From NCBI GenBank assembly GCA_016720075.1, contig JADJXW010000021.1, positions 401,556-465,555 on the forward strand: DNA of 64,000 nt. The letters run 5' to 3'. Under the pieces are notes generated by a model. The model made no database searches and was not told where the DNA came from. It saw nothing but the letters and a program-made list of their open reading frames with translations. The first letter of the stretch is position 1. Each line of letters starts with the position of its first letter. The stretch comes from Pseudomonadota bacterium. GTDB taxonomy: Bacteria; Pseudomonadota; Gammaproteobacteria; Steroidobacterales; Steroidobacteraceae. The position numbers were made by a program, and so were the translations under genes. This document shows positions 7,449 to 15,552 of the stretch, in pieces.

Positions 7449-8327
7449 GGCCACTTCGAGCACGGTGAGCGCGTTGCAGCGCCGGTCCGACAGCAGCCGG
7501 TGCGCGGCTTCGAGCCGCAGCCGCATCAGCTCGGCGCCGAAGGTGGTGCCGGCGCGCGCGAACAGCAGATAAAGATAGCGGCGCGAGATGCCCTGGCTGG
7601 CCGCGAAATCCGCGGGATTCAGATCGGTTTCAAGGCAGCGCTCGCGCAGCGCGTTCAGCAGCTGGCGATGGAGTTTGTCCTGCGGGCGCGCGGCCTGCGC
7701 TTCGGGGCCGGCGGCCAGCGCCACCAGGCCCGCAAGCTGGTCGGCCACGGTTCCGGGTGGCAGCTGCAGATCCGTTTCCACGCAGTTTTCAAGGCCCGCC
7801 ATGGCGGCGGACAGCGCACCGCCCCAGCCGGGGCCCGCGCCAAACACGCGCGCGGCGGCGGCTTCGGGCGAGGGCAGCCAGGTGGCCAGCCATTCGCGCG
7901 GGAAACGCAGCACCACGCTGCGCGTGGCGCCCTGGCAGTCGAGGTCATAGGGTTCGGCGCAGTCGACGATCGTGCAGTCGCCGGGGCCCAGCTCGCAGTC
8001 GCGGCCATGCTGGCGGAAGCGCTGCCGGCCCTCGCGGATCTGCATCAGGATGGTCCAGTCCCCGGTGCCGCTGGCGATGTTCCGCGACGTGCGGCGCACG
8101 TGCTGGGTGCCGGCCTGTACCAGGTAGAGGTTGCCCGAGCCCAGCGGCACGGCGTCGAGGCGGGCGCGGAAGGCATCGCGCTCGGGACTGTCGACGTCGA
8201 GTTCCAGGAAAGAGCGGCAGACGGTGTCGACCCAGTAGGCCAGTGCGTGGCGGGGCTCGACGTCTTCGGTCGTCCAGCGATGGCGCTGGGCGGGGACGGT
8301 CGTGGCCGGGTTGGTGGCGTGGGGCAT
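6906..8327 (-). CDS. AraC-family transcriptional regulator, C-terminus read through
   Basis: The N-terminal half matches the AraC_binding_2 (FeaR-like) sensor fold (RHALAYWVDTVCRSFLELDV ... QIREGRQRFRQHGRDCELGP). The C-terminal half is a double helix-turn-helix: 'FAASQGISRRYLYLLFA' and 'VASRCGFAEPSHFARRFRGA', ending near GPLEF at about 7370. From there the frame continues 150 residues antisense to the DUF8021 gene, which is not AraC-like; a one-base indel near 7365 would place the stop at 7334-7336. ATG 8327 is preferred to TTG 8363. Start faces the dikinase/carboxylase operon across about 196 bases, so it is the obvious candidate regulator of that operon. Confidence 0.82.
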   Translation of the reverse strand: MPHATNPATTVPAQRHRWTTEDVEPRHALAYWVDTVCRSFLELDVDSPERDAFRARLDAVPLGSGNLYLVQAGTQHVRRTSRNIASGTGDWTILMQIREGRQRFRQHGRDCELGPGDCTIVDCAEPYDLDCQGATRSVVLRFPREWLATWLPSPEAAAARVFGAGPGWGGALSAAMAGLENCVETDLQLPPGTVADQLAGLVALAAGPEAQAARPQDKLHRQLLNALRERCLETDLNPADFAASQGISRRYLYLLFARAGTTFGAELMRLRLEAAHRLLSDRRCNALTVLEVASRCGFAEPSHFARRFRGAYGLGPLEFLQGAIPRRGAVVGQREEHGFHLPDLPVHDLEGLEQREGVRSQVVRLARGAVGQRKFLDATRVIDESAGQHDAAFLVHHLESPGAQSVVVTIGAQPELLLAAVFPDRIGARSRVVGGLRAVLAAIAVRGKRGVELAVVELQRVEVAIGHVDHLLA

Positions 8328-8523
8328 GCGGTGATGTTGCGCCAGCCATTGCTTGCTCGGCAATAGAGGCTGCCGCGGCAGGGGTATCGCGGGCGCCGCC
8401 CGGGCCGCCGTGGTGCTGCACTGTGGGCCGCAGACCCATGCACGGCTGGCCGCGCCGCGATGCGCCCGCGACAGCTACCATCCCTGCGTACCCCGGAAAA
8501 ACAGTACCGGGGCGGGGGATGAC
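8328..8523. promoter_or_regulatory. Divergent control region between AraC regulator and carboxylation operon
   Basis: About 196 bases separate the two divergent starts. A short inverted repeat (ccccgg 8491-8496, ccgggg 8507-8512) precedes a strong GGCGGGGG ribosome-binding stretch and ATG 8524. AraC proteins often bind such regions; no consensus -35/-10 pair is convincing by eye. Confidence 0.4.
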
Positions 8524-10340
8524 ATGACGAACACGACTCGCGGCTTTCCGCTGCCCAGTTCGCTGAAGGTGGTTCCGGGAACGGAGCGCGCCCAGGCGGC
8601 GTATCCCTACTACATGCAGTTCGCGCCGGAAGACGACCAGCGCTTCTGGTTCTACAACTCGATGCATTTTCCCGAGCCGATGCATGCGTTCGATTCGGTG
8701 ACGGGCGAGGCCGCGTACTGCGCGCTGGGCGCCGCGAACACGCGCGTGCAGGTGCTGCCGACCACCAAGGGCATCGACGAGCGCTACATCAACGGCCGCG
8801 TGTACATCGGCGGCATCGGCGTCACTGACCCCGCCGAGATCAAGGAGCGCACCGAAGAGTTCATGCAGCGCGCCTTCTACTACTACGAGCACTGGGAAGA
8901 TCTCTACGCGTCGTGGAAGACGAAGATGCGCGCGCTGATCGAGGATGCGCAGAAGCTGCCGCCGCTGTCGCTGCCGAAGTACGAGCCGCTGGAGAACGTG
9001 CACGCGGGCCTCGGCATCGCCTCGAACCACTACCTGCTCGACATCTACCAGAAGACCCTCGAAGGGTACTTCCGGATGTGGCACCACCACTTCGAGTTCC
9101 TGCTGCTCGGCTACGGCGCCTACCTGACGTTCTTCAACTTCTGCAAGCAGGCCTTCCCCGAGATCACCGACCAGACCATCGCGCGCATGGTGGCCGGCAT
9201 GGAGGCCGAGATCTTCCGGCCCGATGACGAACTGCGCAAGCTGGCGCGCTCGGCGGTGCACCTGGGGCTTGAAAAGCACTTCCAGGATGGCAGCACGGCG
9301 AAGACCATCCTGGAAAGCCTCAAGGATGGCGGCCCGTCGGGAAGAAATGGCTGGAGGAACTGGAATCCGCCCGCCATCCCTGGTTCAACGTGAACGTGGG
9401 TGATGGCTTCTATCACTACCATCGCTCGTGGAACGATGACCTGACGATGCCGTTCGCGGCGCTGCCGAGCTACATCCGCCAGGTGCAGGGTGGCGACAAG
9501 CTCGAGCGGCCGGTGCAGCAGCTGCTGGCAGAGCGCCAACAGTTGATTTCGGATTACCGCGAACTGCTGGCAACGGATGAAGACCGCGCCGCATTCGATC
9601 AGATGATTTCGTTGGCGCATCGCGTGTTCCCGTATGTGGAAGGGCACAAGTTCTACTGCGAGCACTGGTACACGAACCTGTTCTTCAACAAGATCCGCGA
9701 ATTCGGCGCGCTGCTGTGCGACCACGGTTTCTTCGCCAAAGAGGAAGACGTGTTCCACCTGACGCACTACGAGCTGAAGTCCGCCATCGTGGACCTGATG
9801 CAGTCGTGGTCGGCGGGTTCGCCGCCGCGCGGTCCCGCGCATTGGCCGCCCATCGTGGCCGAGCGCGCCGCGGCCATCGCGGCCTGGGCCAAGAACGACA
9901 CGCCGCCGGCGTTGGGTCCGGTGCCCGACATCATCGACGATCCGGCCATCGTGATGCTCTGGGGCATCACGCGCGAGAGCCTGGATGCGTGGCTGAAGTC
10001 CGAGGACGATGGCGATTCGAAGGAGCTGAAGGGATTCGCGGCCTCGCGCGGCGTGGTGGAAGGCATCGCGCGCGTGGTGAAGTCGGCCGACGAGATCGGG
10101 CGTCTGAAGGACGGCGATATCCTCGTGTGCCAGGTGACGAACCCCACGTGGTCGCCCGTGTTCCGGAAGATCGCTGCCGCCGTGTCGGACATCGGCGGTT
10201 CGATGAGCCATGCGGCCATCGTGGCGCGCGAATACGGCCTGCCCGCGGTGGTGGGCACCGGCAGCGCCACGCGGCGCATCAAGGATGGCCAGCGCCTGCG
10301 CGTGGATGGCGATCGCGGCATCGTGACGCTGCTGGATTGA
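8524..10340 (+). CDS. Dikinase-like phosphohistidine subunit (phenylphosphate-synthase large-subunit-like), one frameshift
   Basis: One gene of about 605 residues broken by a missing base in the GGG at 9339-9341. Restoring it joins '...SLKDGGPSG' to 'KKWLEELESARHPWF'. The C-terminal ~90 residues are the PEP-utiliser mobile domain with the phospho-accepting His in 'DIGGSMSHAAIVAREYGLPA', followed by 'RLRVDGDRGIVTLL'. The N-terminal ~480 residues are rich in aromatic and His residues (FRMWHHHFEFLLLGYGAYL) and probably form the substrate-binding part. There is no PEP/pyruvate TIM barrel. Size and order resemble phenylphosphate synthase protein 1 of Thauera, or a split rifampin-phosphotransferase. 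The ATP-binding partner follows 7 bases downstream. Confidence 0.75.
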
Positions 10341-10347
10341 TGCATCG

Positions 10348-11388
10348 ATGGCATTGATCAGCTGGTTCGCGGATCTGCAGCTCACCGACCGACCGGCAGT
10401 GGGCGGCAAGGGCGGTTCGCTGGGGGAACTCACGCGGGCGGGCATTGCCGTGCCGCCGGGATTCGTGGTGCGCGTGGAGGCCTTCGACGCGTTCCTGGCC
10501 ACCGTGGAGCAGCAACATGCCGTGCGCGCGAAGGTGTCGGCGCTGGACGCCGATGACCTGGACGCCGTGCAGCGTGTAGCGGCGGACGCGCAGCGCGCGA
10601 TGCTGTCGCATCCGTTGCCTGCGCCGCTGCGCCAGGCGCTGCGGGAAGCCTATTCGAAGCTGTTCGATGGCGGCGCACCGGCGCCGGTGGCCGTGCGCTC
10701 CTCGGCCACCGCGGAGGATTCCGCCGACGCCAGCTTCGCGGGCCTGCAGGACACGCTGCTGTGGATACTGGACTTCGATTCACTGGAGCGCGCGCTGCTG
10801 CAGTGCTGGGCCAGCCTGTATTCGGTGCCGTCGATCAGTTACCGCCGCAAGCGCAACATGCCCGAGAACGAAGTATCGATGGCCGTGGTGGTGCAGCGCA
10901 TGGTGGATTCGCGCACCGCAGGCGTGCTCTTTACCCGCAGCCCGTCGAGCGGTGATCGCTCGGTGATCGTCATCGAAGGGGCCTGGGGACTGGGCTCGGC
11001 GGTGGTCAGCGGCGAGGTGACGCCCGATCACTGGGTGGTGGGCAAGATCACCGGCGAAGTCACCGTGCGCGAGATCCGCGAGAAGCACATCCTGCATGCG
11101 CCCGATCCGAAGGGCGGCACGCGCGAGGTGGAATTGGAGGATGCGCGGCGCAATGAACCCTGCCTGAGCGATGCCGAACTGCAGCAGCTTCGCGACCTGG
11201 GCCGGCGCATCGAGCGGCACTATGGCTGCCCGCAGGACATCGAATGGGCCTTCGACCGCGACGGCGTGCTGCGCGTGCTGCAGAGCCGGCCCGAAACAGT
11301 GTGGGCGACGCGCGAGGCCACGCCGGTCACGCGCGTCCACGACAATCCCCTCAATCACGTGATGAGTATCTTTGGAGGCAAACGGTGA
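10348..11388 (+). CDS. Dikinase ATP-binding subunit (PPDK/PEP-synthase N-terminal domain)
   Basis: 346-residue stand-alone ATP-grasp domain of the PEP synthase/PPDK type. Visible motifs are 'VGGKGGSLGELTRAGIAVPPGF', here only in part, 'PVAVRSSATAEDSADASFAGLQ' (shortened), 'QRMVDSRTAGVLFT', and 'YGCPQDIEWAFDRDG' with 'LQSRPETVW'. These correspond to the nucleotide-binding half of PEP synthase and to phenylphosphate synthase protein 2 (about 40 kDa). It should move a phosphoryl group from ATP to the His of the preceding subunit. It overlaps the BCCP gene by GTGA, so dikinase and carboxylase genes are translationally linked. Confidence 0.85.
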   Translation: MALISWFADLQLTDRPAVGGKGGSLGELTRAGIAVPPGFVVRVEAFDAFLATVEQQHAVRAKVSALDADDLDAVQRVAADAQRAMLSHPLPAPLRQALREAYSKLFDGGAPAPVAVRSSATAEDSADASFAGLQDTLLWILDFDSLERALLQCWASLYSVPSISYRRKRNMPENEVSMAVVVQRMVDSRTAGVLFTRSPSSGDRSVIVIEGAWGLGSAVVSGEVTPDHWVVGKITGEVTVREIREKHILHAPDPKGGTREVELEDARRNEPCLSDAELQQLRDLGRRIERHYGCPQDIEWAFDRDGVLRVLQSRPETVWATREATPVTRVHDNPLNHVMSIFGGKR

Positions 11389-11870
11389 GCCTGACCGCCC
11401 GCGACGTTGCGGAAATCCTGCGCGTGCTGGAAGAGTCCAGTTTTGACACGCTCGACCTGGACATGGACGGCGTGCAGCTGCGGCTGCGGCGCAGTGGCGC
11501 GCCGCCGGCGCGGGAATCCGTGCCCACGCCCGCCCTCGCGCCGCGCGCCGGTGAAAGCCCGGCGAAGTCCGCGCGATCAGCGGCCCCGGCTCACACGGCA
11601 GCCCACGCAGGGGTAGCGCCGGAACCCGGCGCCGTGGCGGTGCCTGCGCCATTGCTGGGCATCTACTACCGCGCGCCGAAACCCGGCGAGCCGCCCTTCG
11701 TGGAGGCGGGCGACAAGGTGCAGGCCGACACCATCATCGGCATCATCGAAGTGATGAAGCTGATGAACACGGTGCGCGCGGGCGTGGCCGGCCAGATCGT
11801 GTCGATCAGCGCGCCCAATGGCGAACTGGTCGAATACGGCCAGGCCATCCTGTGGGTGCGCCCGGACTGA
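11385..11870 (+). CDS. Biotin carboxyl carrier protein (AccB-like)
   Basis: 161 residues from GTG 11385, overlapping the previous stop by four bases. The N-terminal segment 'LTARDVAEILRVLEESSF' resembles AccB. An Ala/Pro linker (residues ~45-90) leads to the biotinyl domain, with biotin-accepting Lys in 'IIEVMKLMNTV' (the canonical E-V/A-M-K-M/L-M). It carries carboxybiotin between the biotin carboxylase encoded next (gap 1 base) and the carboxyltransferase after that. Its partner transferase is of pyruvate-carboxylase type rather than AccA/AccD, so it is unlikely to serve fatty-acid synthesis. Confidence 0.9.
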   Translation: MSLTARDVAEILRVLEESSFDTLDLDMDGVQLRLRRSGAPPARESVPTPALAPRAGESPAKSARSAAPAHTAAHAGVAPEPGAVAVPAPLLGIYYRAPKPGEPPFVEAGDKVQADTIIGIIEVMKLMNTVRAGVAGQIVSISAPNGELVEYGQAILWVRPD

Positions 11871-11871
11871 A

Positions 11872-13242
11872 ATGCCCGCCATTCGCCGAGTGCTGATAGC
11901 CAACCGCGGCGAGATCGCGCTGCGGATCATCCGGACCTGCCACAAGCTGGGCCTGGAAACGGTGCTGGTCGTGTCCGAAGCGGACCGCGATGCGCTGCCG
12001 GCGCGGCGTGCCGATCGCGTGGTGTGCATCGGGCCTGCGCCCGCCAGCCATTCCTACCTGCGCGCGGAAACCATCATGCAGGCGGCGCTGTCCACGGGCG
12101 CCGATGCCATTCATCCGGGATATGGGTTCCTTTCCGAACGCACGCAACTGGCGATGCTGTGCGAGGAGAACCAGGTCAGTTTCATCGGGCCCACTGCAGC
12201 GCAGATCCTCGCCGTGGGCGACAAGCTGCGCGCCCGCCAGCAGGCCGTGGGCACCGAAGTGCCGGTGGTGCCCGGCGGCGCGGTGGTCACGCTCGAGGAT
12301 GCCGAGGCGCTGTTCGAGCACCTGGGCGCGCCGGTGCTGATCAAGGCCGTGGGCGGTGGCGGCGGGCGCGGCATGAAGCTGGTGGAAAGCCTGGATGCGC
12401 TGCCGGGCGCGCTGAAGATGGCATCGGCGGAAGCCGGTGCGGCCTTCGGCGACGCGCGCGTGTACATGGAGCGCTATGTGGCCCGTGGCCGGCATGTGGA
12501 AGTACAGGTGCTGGGCGATGGCGAAGGGCGCGTGGTGCACCTGGGCGAGCGCGACTGCTCGGTGCAGCGCCGCTACCAGAAGCTGGTGGAAGAAACCCCC
12601 GCGCCGGGCATCGACGCGGGGCTGCGCGCGCGCATCTGCGCCGCGGGCCAACGCTTTGCCGAGGGGCTGAACTATCGCGGCGCGGGCACGGTGGAGTTCC
12701 TGCTCGACGTGGAGCGCAATGCCTTCTACTTCCTCGAGATGAACGCGCGCATCCAGGTGGAGCATCCGGTCACCGAGATGGTGACGGGCGTTGACCTGGT
12801 GGCCGAGCAGATCGCCATCGCGGCCGGCGAAGGGCTGCGGATCGGCGCTTCCCAGGCGCAGCCCTCGGGTCATGCCATTGAATGCCGCATCAATGCGGAA
12901 GATCCGGCCAATGACTTCATGCCGAGCCCGGGGCTCATCGCGCATGCCGAATGGCCGCAGTTGCAGGGTGTGCGTGTGGATACCTGGGTGGAGAGCGGTT
13001 CGCGGGTCTCGCCGTACTACGACTCGCTGATCGGCAAGATCATCGTGCACTCGCCCACCCGTGCCGCTGCGGTGACGCGCATGCGCGAGGCGCTGGCCGC
13101 GACAAAGATTGAAGGCGTGCGCACGAACATCGACTTCCAGGCCGCCGTGATGGGGTCGCCGGACTTCCAGGCGGGCGGCGTGGACACGCACTGGCTGGGC
13201 GGTCTGATCGCGCAGCGCCTGCAGGAGAACACCCATGGCTGA
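11872..13242 (+). CDS. Biotin carboxylase subunit
   Basis: 456 residues, full-length AccC-type biotin carboxylase: it makes carboxybiotin on the BCCP from ATP and bicarbonate. The order is as expected: N-terminal 'RVLIANRGEIALRIIRTCHK', the Gly-rich ATP loop 'KAVGGGGGRGMKLV', 'GERDCSVQRRYQKLVEETP', and the catalytic 'EMNARIQVEHPVTEMVTGVD' with Glu and Arg intact. ATG 11872 is chosen because it starts the family N-terminus and follows the BCCP stop by one base. The gene overlaps the carboxyltransferase start by 8 bases. It appears functional. Confidence 0.93.
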   Translation: MPAIRRVLIANRGEIALRIIRTCHKLGLETVLVVSEADRDALPARRADRVVCIGPAPASHSYLRAETIMQAALSTGADAIHPGYGFLSERTQLAMLCEENQVSFIGPTAAQILAVGDKLRARQQAVGTEVPVVPGGAVVTLEDAEALFEHLGAPVLIKAVGGGGGRGMKLVESLDALPGALKMASAEAGAAFGDARVYMERYVARGRHVEVQVLGDGEGRVVHLGERDCSVQRRYQKLVEETPAPGIDAGLRARICAAGQRFAEGLNYRGAGTVEFLLDVERNAFYFLEMNARIQVEHPVTEMVTGVDLVAEQIAIAAGEGLRIGASQAQPSGHAIECRINAEDPANDFMPSPGLIAHAEWPQLQGVRVDTWVESGSRVSPYYDSLIGKIIVHSPTRAAAVTRMREALAATKIEGVRTNIDFQAAVMGSPDFQAGGVDTHWLGGLIAQRLQENTHG

Positions 13243-14698
13243 CGTGAAACTGGTCGAGACCTCGCTGCGCGACGGCAACCAGAGCCTGTGGGGCGCCACC
13301 GGCATCGACACCGCCACCACGATGGCCATTGCGCCGGTGATGGACCGCGTGGGGTTCGCGGCCATCGACTTCACCACCTCCACGCACATGGGCGTGGCCG
13401 TGCGCTACAAGCGCGAGGATCCGTGGGAACGCATCCGGCTGATGGCCGCCGCCACGCCGAACACGCCGCTGCAGTTCATGTCGACGGGATTCCGGTTCAT
13501 CTCGTGGGATACGGCCACGCCGGAGTTCATGGAGCTGGCCTTCGCCACGCTGGCGCGCAATGGAATAAGCCGCTTCTGCCTGGCCGACCCGATGAACGAT
13601 GTGGATGCGCAGATCGCCTGCGCGCGCAGCGTGAAGCGCGTAGGCGGCGAGCATGTGATCGCGGCGCTGGTGTTCAGCATCAGCCCCATCCACGACGATG
13701 AGCACTATGTGCGCAATGCCGCGCGGCTTGCGGCTTGTGCCGATGTGGACTCGCTCTACATCAAGGATCCCGGTGGCCTGCTGCAGCCGCAGCGGGCGCG
13801 CACGCTGATCCCGGCCATCAAGGCGGTGATCGGCGCCAAACCGCTGGAGCTGCATTCCCACTGCACCATCGGGCTGGCGGAGCTGGGCTACATGGACGCG
13901 CCGGGCTATGGCGTGAGCGCGCTGCAGTGCGCCTCGGGCGCCGCTGCCGATGGCACGTCGAATCCGCACTCGGCGCGCGTGACCGCGAACCTCAGGGCGC
14001 TGGGCCACCGCGTGGACGTGGATGACGAGGCGCTGGCGCAGGTGAACGCCTATTTCACGACGCTGGCCGATTCGGATGGGTTGCCGGCCGGCGTGCCGCA
14101 GGCCTTCGACGCGGCGTATCTGCGCCACCAGCTGCCGGGGGGCGTGGTGAGCACCATGCGCCGGCATCTGCGCGAAGTGCGGCAGTCGCATATCGAGTCC
14201 GAGGTGATCGCCGAGCTCGGCCGCGTACGCGAGGAGCTGGGCTGGCCCATCGTGATGACGCCATTCGCGCAGATGATCCTGACGCTCGCTGTGATGAACG
14301 TCACCGGCAAGGAACGCTACGCGACCATTCCCGACGAGGTGATCCGCTATGCGGTGGGCCGCTTCGGTCGGCCAAACATTCCCATCGATGCCAATGTGCT
14401 GGATCGCATCATGTCGCTGCCGCGCACGAAGGAGCTGATGGCCGAGACGGGCATGGCGTCGCTGCCGGAATTGCGAAAGCGCATCGGCACGCACCTCTCG
14501 GACGAGGAGTTCCTGCTGCGCGCCACGATGCCTTCGGGCCTGGTGGACGCGATGCAGGCCGCGGGGCCCGCCAACCGCGAATACAAGCCCTATACCCGCC
14601 CGGTGCTGGAACTGATCCGCGGGCTGTGCAAACAGCGTGACCTGGGCGATGTGTTGGTACAGAAGCCCGGGTTCCGGCTGGAACTGCGGCGCGCATAG
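13235..14698 (+). CDS. Biotin-dependent carboxyltransferase of pyruvate carboxylase/OadA type, altered substrate site
   Basis: 487 residues: HMGL-like TIM barrel (about 5-270) then the conserved carboxylase domain (about 290-480), without a biotinyl domain. Metal ligands appear conserved: Asp13 in LRDGNQS, Lys177 (the carbamylated Lys) in YIKDPGGLL, His207 and His209 in LHSHC. Arg12 and Gln16 are also kept. The Arg that binds the pyruvate carboxylate in pyruvate carboxylase (in its LLRGAN motif) is Thr84 here (QFMSTGF), so a 2-oxo-acid substrate is doubtful. It follows BCCP and biotin carboxylase in one operon. The real acceptor is unknown; ketones or enol phosphates are inferred possibilities. 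Confidence 0.88.
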   Translation: MADVKLVETSLRDGNQSLWGATGIDTATTMAIAPVMDRVGFAAIDFTTSTHMGVAVRYKREDPWERIRLMAAATPNTPLQFMSTGFRFISWDTATPEFMELAFATLARNGISRFCLADPMNDVDAQIACARSVKRVGGEHVIAALVFSISPIHDDEHYVRNAARLAACADVDSLYIKDPGGLLQPQRARTLIPAIKAVIGAKPLELHSHCTIGLAELGYMDAPGYGVSALQCASGAAADGTSNPHSARVTANLRALGHRVDVDDEALAQVNAYFTTLADSDGLPAGVPQAFDAAYLRHQLPGGVVSTMRRHLREVRQSHIESEVIAELGRVREELGWPIVMTPFAQMILTLAVMNVTGKERYATIPDEVIRYAVGRFGRPNIPIDANVLDRIMSLPRTKELMAETGMASLPELRKRIGTHLSDEEFLLRATMPSGLVDAMQAAGPANREYKPYTRPVLELIRGLCKQRDLGDVLVQKPGFRLELRRA

Positions 14699-14713
14699 AC
14701 TGGAGTGATATTG

Positions 14714-15550
14714 ATGGCATCCCGTGCAAAGAAGAGCCCGCGCTCGCGCGTCCGTGGCTACATGTTCGACCTCGACGGCACGCTGGTGCTGGGGGATCGT
14801 TCCGGAAAGTCCTACGACGTGCTGCCCGGCGCCATCCAGACGCTGAACCGGCTGAAGGAGCAGGGCATTCCCTATGTGGTGCTGACCAACGGCAGCGCGC
14901 AGCCGCCGCCCTCGCAGGCCGCGAAGCTGCGCGGCGTGGGGCTGCCCATCGAGGATTCGCAGATGCTCACGCCCTCGAGCGTCACCACCGGCGTGCTCCA
15001 GCGGCGCGGCGTGCGCCGCGTGCTGGTGCTGGGGTCCACCGGCGTGGGCTGGTGCCTGCAGCAGGCGGGCATCGAGGTGCGCTTCGTGCCCGACGAGGAT
15101 CATGGCGCCTATGATGCCGTCTATGTGGGCTGGCATCCGGACTGCGGCATGAAAGACATCGAGATGGCCTGCAATGCCATCTGGGGCGGCGCGAAACTGT
15201 ATGTGGCTTCGGATGTGCCGTTCTTCGCCTCGAAGCAGGGGCGCACGATCGGCTATTCCTATGCGATCACCGCGGCGATCCGCCGCATGACCAAGGTGCC
15301 GGCCATCATCACCGGCAAGCCTTCGCAGTACGCGCTGTCGTTCCTGGCCCGCCACCTGGGCGTGCGCAAGAGCGAGGTGGGCGTGGTGGGTGATGATCCG
15401 CTGGTGGAGATGATCATGGCGCGCCGCGGCGGCGCGACGGGCATCGGTGTGTGCACGGGCACCACCAGCCGCGCGCAGTGGCTGAAGCAGCCCACCTCGC
15501 GCCGGCCGCATCGCATCATCGAGAACGTGGGCGAACTGCTGGGAGAATGA
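14714..15550 (+). CDS. HAD-IIA (NagD/4-nitrophenylphosphatase-like) phosphatase
   Basis: 278 residues from ATG 14714, with GGAG about 9 bases upstream. All four HAD motifs are visible: 'FDLDGTLVLGD' (I), 'VVLTNGSAQ' (II), the Lys in 'IITGKPSQYAL' (III), and 'VGVVGDDPLVEMIMA' (IV). The large C2 cap between motifs II and III is typical of NagD-like enzymes that dephosphorylate small phosphate esters. It lies 15 bases downstream of the carboxyltransferase, so it may remove phosphate from a phosphorylated intermediate of the pathway. That link is inference from position. Confidence 0.85.
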   Translation: MASRAKKSPRSRVRGYMFDLDGTLVLGDRSGKSYDVLPGAIQTLNRLKEQGIPYVVLTNGSAQPPPSQAAKLRGVGLPIEDSQMLTPSSVTTGVLQRRGVRRVLVLGSTGVGWCLQQAGIEVRFVPDEDHGAYDAVYVGWHPDCGMKDIEMACNAIWGGAKLYVASDVPFFASKQGRTIGYSYAITAAIRRMTKVPAIITGKPSQYALSFLARHLGVRKSEVGVVGDDPLVEMIMARRGGATGIGVCTGTTSRAQWLKQPTSRRPHRIIENVGELLGE

Positions 15551-15552
15551 GC

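Noticed and set aside
8491..8512. Riboswitch in the leader of the dikinase gene
   Set aside because: Only a 6-bp stem with a 10-base loop is visible; no conserved aptamer core could be recognised.
9390..10340. A separate gene starting at GTG 9390
   Set aside because: There is no ribosome-binding site, the preceding frame ends abruptly, and one missing base at 9339-9341 joins the two into a protein of the expected size.
8524..11388. A split PEP synthase for gluconeogenesis
   Set aside because: The PEP/pyruvate TIM barrel is missing, so it cannot make PEP in the normal way.
11385..14698. Acetyl-CoA carboxylase operon
   Set aside because: BCCP and biotin carboxylase are of AccB/AccC type, but there is no AccA/AccD; the transferase is HMGL-like and fused to a PYC/OADA domain, so acetyl-CoA is unlikely.
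13040..15511. Minus-strand open frame of about 820 codons opposite the carboxyltransferase and HAD genes
   Set aside because: It spans two well-supported plus-strand genes and has His/Arg-rich shadow composition and no motifs.
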